Shown here in pieces: positions 24,140 to 33,445 of a DNA stretch of 42,295 bases. The first letter of the stretch is position 1, and each line of letters opens with the position of its first letter. The translations under genes were made by a program, and so were the position numbers. Under the pieces are notes generated by a model, which saw nothing but the letters and a program-made list of their open reading frames with translations, did no database searches and was not told where the DNA came from. Source of the stretch: UBA5109 sp038148435 (GTDB lineage: Bacteria; Pseudomonadota; Gammaproteobacteria; Pseudomonadales; Pseudohongiellaceae); contig JAYQVM010000006.1 of NCBI GenBank assembly GCA_038148435.1, positions 1-42,295 of the forward strand, read 5' to 3'.

Positions 24140-25174
24140 CTAAAACCCTGGGTTGTCTGCAGGCAGTGATGCTAGGTAGGCAGTCAGATTGATGATGTCC
24201 TCACCGGTAAGATTCTCAACCACTGCCTGCATCAACGGCGACCAGGCACCCTGTCGGGTGCCCTGCTGGAAATCATAAAGCTGCCGTGCCAGATAACTGG
24301 GGGAACGTGCCCGTATCGGTGGCACCAGCCCAAGACCATCCAGTCTTTCACCATGACAGATACTGCATTGTATGGTTTTACCATTGCCTCCGGTTGTTGC
24401 CAGAGCCTCTCCAGCCGTCACAGCGCCCACGGGCACCAGAGCGCGGAAACCTGAGCGGGGATTACGCCATAATTCTGTATCTTCCGGGTTGATCGGCATC
24501 TCGATGATACGTTGTCCAATCGGCTCATCTCCTGCCTGATCGCCCTCATAGGGAATATGCAGACCTCCCCGCAGGTAAGTCCTAGGGACCATGTTGGTCT
24601 CCACCACTTCAATCCACTGACGCCATTCCATGGAGGCAAAATAATTAGCAGCTTCTTCAATCTCTGCGTCTGTCATGTTCACCGCAAAGGCAATCATGTT
24701 GTTGGTATTGGCTTTTTGGATATTGGCAGAGCGTCGCAGCCCGTTGCGCATGTCCATTAGCTGCTGAATGAAATAGCCTGTCTCCAGGTCTACAACGGAG
24801 GCATTCTCTGGTTTGCCCTGACCATTAGGGTAATGGCATAGAGAACAGGCCATGATTCCGGCTTCCTCACGTCCTACTGCAACGATGGGAGGCATCTCAA
24901 GATGATCCTGGGGATACCAGTCTGCTGGCCCAAAACGGTTGCGGGCTTGATTCAGGGTAAACTGAAAATCAGAACCCGGCAGGGAGTGCAGCGAACCGTC
25001 GTCTTCCTCAGCAGGGAACGCAGGTGAGATGGCATAGGCCCAGTCCATTTCTTCGAGCGTCGCCTGGGCCCTGGCATTTTGACTGACAAAACCACTCCCT
25101 AGCAGAACGAGAACTAACAATACAAGAGGAACAGCGCTAAAGCCGCATCGACGGGTCATGGGTATAATTGGCAT
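24140..25174 (-). CDS. Exported diheme cytochrome c
   Basis: The 344-aa product has an N-terminal signal peptide (hydrophobic residues 14-31, cleavage near ARAQ; an internal ATG at residue 6 could be the start). It carries two heme-c motifs, CSLCH at residues 110-114 and CSICH at 270-274. The C-terminal domain (GKTIQCSICHGERLDGLG, then TGEDIINLTAYLASL) is a class I c4-like fold, and the N-terminal domain is a more divergent cytochrome fold. It is probably a periplasmic electron carrier or a redox subunit of an alcohol or aldehyde oxidising system; no dehydrogenase partner is adjacent. It diverges from the DUF6152 fusion gene. Confidence 0.85.
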   Translation of the reverse strand: MPIIPMTRRCGFSAVPLVLLVLVLLGSGFVSQNARAQATLEEMDWAYAISPAFPAEEDDGSLHSLPGSDFQFTLNQARNRFGPADWYPQDHLEMPPIVAVGREEAGIMACSLCHYPNGQGKPENASVVDLETGYFIQQLMDMRNGLRRSANIQKANTNNMIAFAVNMTDAEIEEAANYFASMEWRQWIEVVETNMVPRTYLRGGLHIPYEGDQAGDEPIGQRIIEMPINPEDTELWRNPRSGFRALVPVGAVTAGEALATTGGNGKTIQCSICHGERLDGLGLVPPIRARSPSYLARQLYDFQQGTRQGAWSPLMQAVVENLTGEDIINLTAYLASLPADNPGF

Positions 25175-25367
25175 GTTTGAAACTCCTTGGCTGGCGCTTG
25201 TGGCTTCAGCATCTGATGAGCATTTATTATTTAGTTCCTGCGACTATCCCCAACAATCGCATTCAGCGAAATGTTAACGTGCCTACCGGTGTTATGGAAG
25301 CCCGACCACAGGATTGCTGAGACAGAAATTCAGCGTTATCTTTAGCTCATAAATTCATGCAATTATC

Positions 25368-25373
25368 AGGTGA
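25368..25373 (+). promoter_or_regulatory. Shine-Dalgarno deciding the DUF6152 fusion start
   Basis: AGGTGA lies five bases before the ATG at 25379. It overlaps the competing in-frame GTG at 25370 and therefore favours 25379. Confidence 0.65.
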
Positions 25374-25378
25374 CGATA

Positions 25379-26458
25379 ATGATGAAAGCTCGAGGTTCAA
25401 GTCGTCTGCAAATGGCACTGATCGCCACTCTACTCTTCGCCCCAGGCTTTACTGTCCAGGCCCATCATTCACGTGCCATGTTTGACATCGATAACACCAT
25501 CGAACTCGATGGTGTGGTAAGCATGGTACGCTGGCGCAGTCCCCATGTTTTCTGGGCAGTGGAGGTGAGCAATGAATCGGGGGAGACCGAGGAGTGGATG
25601 ATCGAGGGGCATTCCATCAGTGGTCTCTTGGGCAATGGCTGGCAGCCTGACTCCGTGGCAGTAGGTGACCATGTGCAGCTAGTCGTGAATCCAAGTCGCG
25701 ATACATCCCGCCACTTTGGCCTGCTGGACTATTTTCGCCATGATGACGGCCGTGTCTTCTACTCCTTTCGTCCGCCGGAGGGTGTTGATGCCAGACAACG
25801 GGTCGAAACACTTGAACCTATAATGCCCTCGACTGATTTTTCTGGCACCTGGACACGGATGAGCACGGGTAGCCGGGCACAGGCCCTGCGCTCAGCCCTG
25901 GTGGGAAACTTTGATGCGCCTGACCCCGAATTACTTACAACGGCAGGCCGGACTCAGGTTGCCGATTTTGATCTGAACGATGACCCGTATCTGGATTGCG
26001 TTCCACTGCCAGTTCCTCGCATCATCACCTGGCCCTATGCACATCGCTGGACCCGCCAGGGTGATCGGCTCATCATTGAAAAAGAACAGTCTCCCCAAGT
26101 CAGAGTGGTTTACCTTGAGCGGGAGGAACCCCCTGCCGACTTCATTTCCGATGAACTGGGTTTTTCCCGTGGTACTTTTCTCTCGGATGGTTCCTTGCGC
26201 ATCGAGACTAGCCATTTTGCTCCCACCCCCTGGGGAACCTTTCGCGGCCTGGATTCCAGCGAACAGAAACGTGTCATTGAACAATACATGCTGGCTGATG
26301 ATGGCTTGAGCATGAGCTTTGTTTTCACTGTGACTGATCCGGTCTATCTGATAGAACCCCTGCAGACGAGTGGCGCCTACCGTAAAACCACCGATCATGA
26401 ATTTACTGCAGAATTATGCGATGTCGAGACATCACGTCAGCACCTGCAGTTTGAATGA
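25379..26458 (+). CDS. DUF6152 domain fused to a secreted beta-rich domain
   Basis: The 359-aa protein has a signal peptide predicted to end at TVQA (residue 28), so the mature chain would begin HHSRAMFD. Residues 29-130 are a DUF6152 domain (IELDGVVSMVRWRSPHVFW, H56). After residue 140 comes a second domain: STDFSGTWTRMS, DDPYLDCVPLPVPR, DGSLRIETSHFAPTPWG, and SFVFTVTDPVYLIEPL. Its order of motifs parallels that of the separate protein at 17683-18778 (DLTGLWLP, DPRFACLPSG, GDTLVVESNGFN). The function is unknown. It diverges from the diheme cytochrome, and both encode exported proteins. Confidence 0.8.
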   Translation: MMKARGSSRLQMALIATLLFAPGFTVQAHHSRAMFDIDNTIELDGVVSMVRWRSPHVFWAVEVSNESGETEEWMIEGHSISGLLGNGWQPDSVAVGDHVQLVVNPSRDTSRHFGLLDYFRHDDGRVFYSFRPPEGVDARQRVETLEPIMPSTDFSGTWTRMSTGSRAQALRSALVGNFDAPDPELLTTAGRTQVADFDLNDDPYLDCVPLPVPRIITWPYAHRWTRQGDRLIIEKEQSPQVRVVYLEREEPPADFISDELGFSRGTFLSDGSLRIETSHFAPTPWGTFRGLDSSEQKRVIEQYMLADDGLSMSFVFTVTDPVYLIEPLQTSGAYRKTTDHEFTAELCDVETSRQHLQFE

Positions 26459-26510
26459 AATACCGGCCGAAAGGCATGACCGGGGATAAATCCGGGATGC
26501 TGAATTCTGC

Positions 26511-28208
26511 TTATTGGGCGGCTGGAATAGCTGGGATATCGAGTGAGTCGGCCAGCACACAGTTGTCATCATCCAGACAGTTATCCATCAACAACTGTAC
26601 CGTATCCCACAAAGGAGCTGCCGGCGGGGTATTGTAGGCTGGCGCATAACGCCCCATGGCCAGATCAATGGGCGTGTTACCATTGGCATCCACGACCTGC
26701 TGCCGAATGCCATTATCAATCAGGTACTGAGCGATTCGGTTCCAACCCATTTTAGCGGCGGCATGCAAGGCAGTCTGTCCGTCAACTTCTACCACCACAC
26801 GGAGTGCCGGGTGCAGTCCCGATCCCCTGGTGAAATTGCCCTGGGCTTCTTCTTGGCGAAAGAGGACGCTGTCAGGATCAATAATGTCATCAATCGACAG
26901 CTCATAGGGCTTACTCGTAGGACGCAGCGTTGGATCACCACTTATAGCATTAATATCGGCACCGGCTTCCAGCAGTAGGCGGATAGTTTCAATGCTGTCT
27001 TCCTCGGTTTTATGACGGCCACGGGTTGGTGAGGGAGACCATTCGATGCCGGCAACCACTAACAAAGGAGTATGACCTTTGCCATTAGGTAGATCTACCA
27101 GTGCACCGTGCTCCAGCAGCAACCGGACCGATGCTACATCGGCAGCCCTTGCAGCACGAAGAAGAGGCGTGGCCCCGAAGGACAGCGGATTATCCATGCC
27201 TCGGTCGTAGACCGCATCCCTGTATGGCGGACGTAGCTTCAGTTGCATATTGGGATTGGCGCCACGATTGAGCAGCATGGCGGCAATATCATAGCCACTA
27301 TGAATATCTTCAGATGGAATATCGCGATGGGAACCCGCCGGCAGGGTATTTAAATCAATGGCGTTATATAGCGGGGAACGACCAAATAGGTCCCAGCTGT
27401 TAACATCAGCACCGGCTTCTATCAATGCCGCGGCTGTATCGAAGTGTTTATTGATAAGTGCCAGATTCAGTGGCGAAACCCGATCGGGGTCGACCACATC
27501 CAGATTGGCACCAGCGTCCGCTAATATGCTTACACACTCCAGACATCCTTGTCGAGCAGCATAATGCAGCGGATAAAATCCGCCCTTGTTCATGTCCTTG
27601 GGGCGAGGTTCTGAGAGGATGCGTCGCTCCCAAAGCCGCACGGCACTCTGTTGGTTCACATCCGCACCCTCAGCGATAAGCAGCCTGAGCATTTCCGGCT
27701 GTTCCTGTGCAGAAGCCCACATAATTGCGCTCTGCTCACCCCAGCTTTCCCGCGCATTGACATCGGCACCGGCCTCAATTAGAAGACTTGCATAAGGCAC
27801 ATTACCGGCACGGGCAGCGATCATCAAAGCTGTTTCACCTTCCGGATTTTGCCAGTTAGGATCTGCTCCATGTGCAAGCAGTGCCTGTAGTATTTCAACA
27901 TCTCCCAGTTGCGCCGCTTCCGACATGCTACCAGCACCATAATCATTAACATGTGTAGCATCAGCCCCGGCGTTCAGTAATGCGAAGACCAGATCCTTGT
28001 AGCCGTAGTAAATGGCATACAGGAGTGCTGTGGTGCCATCGGACTGAGCCGCATTGACATCAGCACCAACATTAATCATTGCAAGCGCTGCCTGAAGCTC
28101 TCCCCGGGCAACCCGTTCAGGCAGTGAATCCTGCGCATAAACAGAGGACAGGCAGCAGCTCAGCGATACAGCAAGTATGAGAAATTTGAAATAGGCTAGC
28201 CTCATCAT
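26511..28208 (-). CDS. Exported ankyrin-repeat protein
   Basis: The 565-aa product has a Sec signal (MMRLAYFKFLILAVSLS, cleavage near VYAQ) followed by about ten ankyrin repeats, with typical units such as GETALMIAARAGN, LLIEAGADVNA, FYPLHYAARQG and GQTALHAAAKMG. An irregular insertion near residues 280-340 separates the repeats. Periplasmic ankyrin proteins act as protein-binding scaffolds. Its stop-to-start gap from the upstream DUF1552 gene is 27 bases on the same strand, so it is probably co-expressed with the DUF1552/DUF1592 pair. The binding partner is unknown. Confidence 0.9.
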   Translation of the reverse strand: MMRLAYFKFLILAVSLSCCLSSVYAQDSLPERVARGELQAALAMINVGADVNAAQSDGTTALLYAIYYGYKDLVFALLNAGADATHVNDYGAGSMSEAAQLGDVEILQALLAHGADPNWQNPEGETALMIAARAGNVPYASLLIEAGADVNARESWGEQSAIMWASAQEQPEMLRLLIAEGADVNQQSAVRLWERRILSEPRPKDMNKGGFYPLHYAARQGCLECVSILADAGANLDVVDPDRVSPLNLALINKHFDTAAALIEAGADVNSWDLFGRSPLYNAIDLNTLPAGSHRDIPSEDIHSGYDIAAMLLNRGANPNMQLKLRPPYRDAVYDRGMDNPLSFGATPLLRAARAADVASVRLLLEHGALVDLPNGKGHTPLLVVAGIEWSPSPTRGRHKTEEDSIETIRLLLEAGADINAISGDPTLRPTSKPYELSIDDIIDPDSVLFRQEEAQGNFTRGSGLHPALRVVVEVDGQTALHAAAKMGWNRIAQYLIDNGIRQQVVDANGNTPIDLAMGRYAPAYNTPPAAPLWDTVQLLMDNCLDDDNCVLADSLDIPAIPAAQ

Positions 28209-28235
28209 TTTTATTTGGTAACTAAAGTATTATTC

Positions 28236-29546
28236 CTAAACTTCGGCAAGCACGCCCGCGCTGTCACCGAAAGATTCCTCATCAACGCCGACCCGATTGA
28301 GCAGGGTCAGCAAGAGATTCGCATGCGGAGTATCCTTCGGATAGGCCAGATGTTGTCCACCCCGAATAGCGCCAGCACCGTGGCCAAAAATCGCATTCGG
28401 CAGTGGATCATTATTATGCTTGTTTGAATCACTCATGTTGGAACCAAACAGAATAATTGAATTATCCAGCACAGATCCGCCGGCTTCAGGCATGTTGTCG
28501 AGTTTATCCAGAAAATAGGAAAATACCTGGGTGTGATATTGCTGGACCAAGACCAGTTTGCTCATTTTTTCCGGATCATCACCGTGATGTGACAGCGGAT
28601 GAAAAGCCTCAGACACTCCAACATTGGGATAGGTACGCATACTCACTTCCTTTTCCATCATGAAGGTGGCGACATTGGTCAGATTAATCTGGTAAGCCAG
28701 AGCAATCAGGTCAAACATAATTTTCAGATGGGCTTCAAAATCCGTCGGCACTCCGACAGGCGCTTCAGGAATGGCGACATTGCTAAGATCCTTTTCTTTC
28801 ATCATCTGCACCCGGCGTTCAACTTCACGCACAGAATCCAGGTAATTAGATAACATGCTTCTATCCTCTGCACCGAGTTTGTTATGCAGTGAATTGGCAT
28901 CCTGCATAATGGAATCCAGAATACTGCCAGTTTCATTGACAATATAGGCACGCTCCTTCTCAGTGTCGCCCTGGCCAAATAACTGGAAGAACAGCTTGCG
29001 AGGGTCATTTTCAATCGGCAGTGACTGCTGTGGTGTTCTGAAAGAAAGCGAATTTCCAAAAGAACAGGAAGTCCCTGGGGCACAGGGCCCCCCATTGGGT
29101 GTACCGACCTCAATCGAGGGGAAGGTTGTGTTCTGGCCAATATGCCTAGCGGCAATCTGGTCCGCAGTCACCCCTTTAGTCGGGTTACTGGTGTCATTCG
29201 GTGCAACACAGCGTAACCAGGTACCTGCCACAATCCCGTGCGGGTCGCTGCTTTCTGCTGGCCTGTTACGCAGACCGGAAACGATAGTCATCTTGTCCCT
29301 GAAGCGGGCCACCGGCGACAGAATGGGCGAGACCTCAAAATCACTCCCCACTGTGGCAGGCACCCAGCGATCCATGACGGCACCATGCGGGAAGAAGATA
29401 AATCCCAATCGTGGCTGGGTGTTGGCAACCGTCTGCGCCCAGGATGTACTGGCCGGGATCATAGCATCCAGCAAAGGCAGCGCCACACTGGCGCCCATGC
29501 CGTGCAGCAAGGTTCTTCTGGATAAGTGTTTTTTCGTTACAAACAT
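28236..29546 (-). CDS. DUF1552 family Tat-exported protein
   Basis: The 436-aa protein begins with a twin-arginine signal (LSRRTLLHGMGASVALPLL). It matches the DUF1552 family with GFIFFPHGAVMDRWVP, EVGTPNGGPCAPGTSCSFGNSL cut into shorter conserved pieces, SHHGDDPEKMSKL, and the C-terminal ILFGSNMSD and HGAGAIRGGQHLAY motifs. DUF1552 proteins are distantly related to the sulfatase/alkaline-phosphatase-like DUF1501 group and almost always pair with DUF1592/1588/1585 cytochrome-like proteins; the biochemical role is unknown. Here that partner lies immediately upstream and the ankyrin gene directly downstream. Confidence 0.9.
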   Translation of the reverse strand: MFVTKKHLSRRTLLHGMGASVALPLLDAMIPASTSWAQTVANTQPRLGFIFFPHGAVMDRWVPATVGSDFEVSPILSPVARFRDKMTIVSGLRNRPAESSDPHGIVAGTWLRCVAPNDTSNPTKGVTADQIAARHIGQNTTFPSIEVGTPNGGPCAPGTSCSFGNSLSFRTPQQSLPIENDPRKLFFQLFGQGDTEKERAYIVNETGSILDSIMQDANSLHNKLGAEDRSMLSNYLDSVREVERRVQMMKEKDLSNVAIPEAPVGVPTDFEAHLKIMFDLIALAYQINLTNVATFMMEKEVSMRTYPNVGVSEAFHPLSHHGDDPEKMSKLVLVQQYHTQVFSYFLDKLDNMPEAGGSVLDNSIILFGSNMSDSNKHNNDPLPNAIFGHGAGAIRGGQHLAYPKDTPHANLLLTLLNRVGVDEESFGDSAGVLAEV

Positions 29547-29674
29547 GGTTCTGTACCCGTTTTACGCCTTACGTTTTAAACAACTGTCGTTTTATGCTGC
29601 AATTTCAGGGACTTTATTGGCCCGAGTGTAATATTTCTATCCTACTTTATAAACAGCCTACTGAACGCTAATGC

Positions 29675-32155
29675 TCACTCCACTGCGGCTGTCATGTTGC
29701 CGATGGATACCGCCCCATCATTCTGGCTAAGTGTAGCCGGCACTCTGCTCAGCCGGAAGGCGCCACTGTTAACGATATTCAAAAGCAGTGCACTGAAGCG
29801 GTATTCGTCGGCTTCGGCCTCGTTCACGATGGCACGTACCAATGGCATTTCCTCGGCGTCCAGTCCCCGTCCCAGCGCATAAATCATCAGTTTTTCCGTA
29901 AAGGCTTGGGCAAATATCTCTGGTCGAGCCATCAGCGCTTCACGCAAATCGTCCGGACCGGAAATCTCCTGGCCACTGGGCAGAATACCGGAACTATCTA
30001 CGAGGGTGCCGGTAAAACGGTCACGCTCACGCCAGCGTCCGACAGCATCGAAATTTTCTAGGGCAAAACCCAGCGGGTCCATAACGGCATGACAGGCGAA
30101 ACATGCAGGATTTTGGCGGTGCAGTTCCAATCGTTGACGCACTGTCTGGGCCGGACCACCTGCTTGATTCTCGGGCAGATCCTCGACATCAGGTGGTGGC
30201 ACCGGTGGAGGTGTCCCCATTAGAGTTTCCAGTATCCATGCTCCGCGCAGGACCGGCGAGGTACGATTGGGGTAGGCTGTCGACATCAGCACACCACCTT
30301 TACCCATAAGTCCATAGCGTGAGGAATCCGGCAGTTCTACCCTCTGGAAACGGTTACCCCTGACAGTCCGAATGCCGTAATGCAGGGCCAGCCTTTCATT
30401 CAGGTAGGAATAATCGGCATCCATCAGGCGCAGTACACTCTGGTCCTCTCGGAAAATGGAGTCGACAAACAGTTCGATTTCACTGACAAAATCCGGACGC
30501 AGATCTCCGGCATTGGAGGCATAGGGGAAAATATTTTCATCAGGCGAAATCTCATCTAGCTTTGATAATTCGAGCCACTGATAGGCAAAGTTACTGGCCA
30601 GAGATGCCGACCTGGGATCAGCCAGCATCCGCTGAACCTGGGCCTCCAGAATGTCCGCATCACTCAGCCGCTGCTCAATCGCTAGCCCCATTAACTCCTC
30701 ATCAGGTAGACTACTCCAGAGGAAGTAAGACAATCTGGACGCCAGTTCCAAGTCACTGATTTCATAAATGCTACCTGGCTCCAGTTCCGGGGGCGCCAGC
30801 TCGGCACGGTAGAGGAAATTCGGACTGGCCAGAATCCGGGTCAGAGCCAGGCGGATACCTTCTTCAAAGCCACCATTGGCATATCCGGCCTGGTAAAACT
30901 CTTGCAAGGGGCGTCTGTCCTCATCACTCAAGGGGCGCCGATAGGCACGATAGCCAAAATAATCAATGATCTCTTCGGCGCAGGCATTTTCTTCCGAGCT
31001 ATCTATCGGATAACAGCGGAAGATTTTATCGCGCGAGGGTGTTTGGCTGATGCCCTGCGGATTGAAAGGGCCACGAACTTCAAATGATGAAAACGAAAGG
31101 ATCCGGTCTTGGGTGGTGCCAGGAAGATGCGGCTGTAGGCGATCGTCGGATTCGGCAAAGCTGCGGCGCAAAAAGGTAATCCCAATCGCATGCGGTCCGG
31201 CTGTGGTTCTGAATCGAATATCCTTGGTGCGTGCATTAATTTCCTGCTGGGGAGCGCTCTGGTCACGATCTAGGGCAAGCAGATCCCCTCTACCACCGAC
31301 CGTTGTTTCATGAATCTTCACGCCGTCGATGGTGAAAATCATGGTGTTCTCAAACTCCATGTTGTATTTCCAGAGGGACACATTGAAATCGGCAACACTG
31401 AGGGAATATTCACCGTCTGCCGGAAACCAATGCTCGACCAGCATGCCTCCACGAGTTCCCAGGGGCAAACCCTCGATATGGCCCTGCTGTACTCCGCCAC
31501 CTTCAGCTCTGCCTGCTAGGGGTAGCTCACTGCGATAAGTAGTGCTGGCCAATGCAGGCATGTTATCGCCTACAGCCTGTTCGACGATGGAGCGGGCAGC
31601 CGAAATATACTGTTCAATAAAGGCAGGAGAAACCTGCAGGGCCTCGGCAATATTATCGAAACCCTCGCTGGTATCGTCTTCGGGCAAAATGCTTGCCGGC
31701 TCAATGCTCAGGCCAAACAGGTCACGCACCGAGTTAGCGTATTCCTTGCGGTTCAGACGGTGAATGGTAATCGGATGTACATTATTCCGCTGCTCTGCCG
31801 CCTCATCCAGGTAAGTCTCGAGCCAGGCCACGAATGCATCGGCTTGCTCAATTGAGGGTTTCGGCTGCCCAGCTGGAGGCATCATTCGGCTTCGCAATTT
31901 ACGAATGGCCGACTCCCAGACCACTGGATCTTCCGGCACGCTATCGATACTCATCAAGGTGAAATCAATGCCGCCCGAATAATCGATGGTATTATGGCAC
32001 TCAGTACAGAACTCATCCAGCAGGTCCCATTGTTCGGGTGTTTGCAGAGCAGCGAACTGATGATCTTCCTGAGCACGGGCAACACTGAGCATCAGAACTG
32101 TGCTCAGCACATAAAGTGCCAGGGCCCTTTTTTGTCTAGTTCGTTTGTTCATCAT
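29675..32155 (-). CDS. DUF1592/DUF1588/DUF1587/DUF1595/DUF1585 exported cytochrome-like protein
   Basis: The 826-aa exported protein has a signal peptide (cleaved near ARAQ, residue 29), then a heme-binding CTECH at residues 50-54 in a planctomycete-type cytochrome domain. The order that follows is: DUF1587 (NRKEYANSVRDLFGL, near 130), a beta-rich carbohydrate-binding-like insert (about 210-370), DUF1595 (FGYRAYRRPLSDED), DUF1592 (LASRLSYFLWSSLPDEEL), DUF1588 (RTSPVLRGAWILE with CFACH near 690) and DUF1585 (EKLMIYALGRGLD). This is the standard full-length architecture. Function is unproven; redox or polysaccharide-related roles are suggested by the hemes and insert. Its partner DUF1552 follows. 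Confidence 0.92.
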   Translation of the reverse strand: MMNKRTRQKRALALYVLSTVLMLSVARAQEDHQFAALQTPEQWDLLDEFCTECHNTIDYSGGIDFTLMSIDSVPEDPVVWESAIRKLRSRMMPPAGQPKPSIEQADAFVAWLETYLDEAAEQRNNVHPITIHRLNRKEYANSVRDLFGLSIEPASILPEDDTSEGFDNIAEALQVSPAFIEQYISAARSIVEQAVGDNMPALASTTYRSELPLAGRAEGGGVQQGHIEGLPLGTRGGMLVEHWFPADGEYSLSVADFNVSLWKYNMEFENTMIFTIDGVKIHETTVGGRGDLLALDRDQSAPQQEINARTKDIRFRTTAGPHAIGITFLRRSFAESDDRLQPHLPGTTQDRILSFSSFEVRGPFNPQGISQTPSRDKIFRCYPIDSSEENACAEEIIDYFGYRAYRRPLSDEDRRPLQEFYQAGYANGGFEEGIRLALTRILASPNFLYRAELAPPELEPGSIYEISDLELASRLSYFLWSSLPDEELMGLAIEQRLSDADILEAQVQRMLADPRSASLASNFAYQWLELSKLDEISPDENIFPYASNAGDLRPDFVSEIELFVDSIFREDQSVLRLMDADYSYLNERLALHYGIRTVRGNRFQRVELPDSSRYGLMGKGGVLMSTAYPNRTSPVLRGAWILETLMGTPPPVPPPDVEDLPENQAGGPAQTVRQRLELHRQNPACFACHAVMDPLGFALENFDAVGRWRERDRFTGTLVDSSGILPSGQEISGPDDLREALMARPEIFAQAFTEKLMIYALGRGLDAEEMPLVRAIVNEAEADEYRFSALLLNIVNSGAFRLSRVPATLSQNDGAVSIGNMTAAVE

Positions 32156-32250
32156 GCTCGAATCTTGATCCCGCTTCTTTATCTTTAGTTTTTCGATAAT
32201 CCTGTTACGTTCATTATAAAAGCAAAAACGGGGATTTTTGAGCGATTAAC

Positions 32251-33216
32251 TTAGGCATCAGGACTCAGATGTGCAATCAGGCTCTGGTGGGCCAGCCTGA
32301 TAAACGCCTCTGGATCACCCCAGCGGGTATCAAACTCCTGCGTGGGAGCCGCATCCACGGTTTCCTGTTCGCTGTTGGCCCCCATAAAAAGATCCCTTAC
32401 CCGCCTGAAAATGGTGTTATACATATCCCGCATGGCCAACAGTTCCTGGTAGCTCATCAGAGGACCAGTGCCCGGCACAATGACGGTATCAGAATTGACC
32501 AGGCCGATCAGTGACTCCAGGCCATCGACCAAACCTCCAATCCAGCCTCCAGTCCACCAGTCAATCAGGGGGTAAGTCTCATTCGATACTACCCCGCCAG
32601 CATGCAGCACATTTTCTTCCGGAAAATAGACATACATATCCCCGTCTGTATGCGCCTGCACCAGATTGCCATACCATACCGGTGAGCCGAAGTGGTCGAT
32701 ATCACCATAAAAAAAGAAGCTTTCACTGGGGCGGGCAACTTCGGGTAAGGGCTCGAAGCGAAAATCTTCCCAGGGTCGTTCAATCGACACCCCCAGCCAG
32801 AGACGGGTATTCTCGTGTGCAAAAATGCTGACACCTGCTCCTCCGAGCACCCGATTGAGGCCGGTATGTTCGCGATGCCAATGCGTGTTCATCAGGTGAG
32901 TGATATTGCGCGAATCCGTCGCCTCGACAATAGCATCCAGCAAGGCTTCACTGTTACTTTCCAGGCCACCATCAACGAGCAGCAGCTCACCTGAGGCAGC
33001 TTTTTTCACCAGCACATTGGAGCCGGCCCCGCTGATCATGAACAGCGAGCCCCTCAGCGGAGTGATAGCCAGACTGGTCTTGGCCGAACAGGCCGTTTGT
33101 AACAAGGTAGAGCCCAATACCAGCCCGGGAAGCGAATTGCGACAGGCCCGCAAAAGGGTGCGGCGCTTAAGCTTAAGAAGGGGCCGATGAGCCTGCTTTA
33201 ATGGTTCTAGAACCAT
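32251..33216 (-). CDS. Exported metallo-beta-lactamase-fold protein with substituted metal ligands
   Basis: The 321-aa product has an N-terminus with KRRTLLRAC and, later, LLQTAC (C43), so it may be a Tat-exported lipoprotein. The MBL fold is clear: GAGSNVLV, LLLVDGGL, NTHWHREHTG, then VQAHTDGDMYVYFPEENVLHAGG. Compared with the usual HxHxDH...H...D...H set, H112, H114, H117 and H189 remain, but D becomes E116, the bridging Asp after HAG is Gly208, and the last His (PGH) is Thr250. It may bind one metal or none. It lies upstream of DUF1592 on the same strand with a 95-base gap. Confidence 0.85.
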   Translation of the reverse strand: MVLEPLKQAHRPLLKLKRRTLLRACRNSLPGLVLGSTLLQTACSAKTSLAITPLRGSLFMISGAGSNVLVKKAASGELLLVDGGLESNSEALLDAIVEATDSRNITHLMNTHWHREHTGLNRVLGGAGVSIFAHENTRLWLGVSIERPWEDFRFEPLPEVARPSESFFFYGDIDHFGSPVWYGNLVQAHTDGDMYVYFPEENVLHAGGVVSNETYPLIDWWTGGWIGGLVDGLESLIGLVNSDTVIVPGTGPLMSYQELLAMRDMYNTIFRRVRDLFMGANSEQETVDAAPTQEFDTRWGDPEAFIRLAHQSLIAHLSPDA

Positions 33217-33445
33217 ACTGCGGTTGCTCCGGTTATGTCAGCTTTGCTGGCTGTTCAGGTCTTAATCTCAAAGAGCAGAAGGCTAGCACGCTACCTGATG
33301 AGCGGCAATCACAGCCTGCCAGACTTATGACCGCCTAAAAAGTAAATTGCCATAGCCTCTGCGCTCCAAAACCTGTTAACTTTAGACGTTAGAAATTCGG
33401 GCCAGACCCGCAGTATTCACCTTCAGCAAGCGAGACATAAGAAGT

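Noticed and set aside
28963..29631. 222-aa plus-strand ORF
   Set aside because: Antisense shadow of the DUF1552 gene, whose Tat signal and family motifs are clear.
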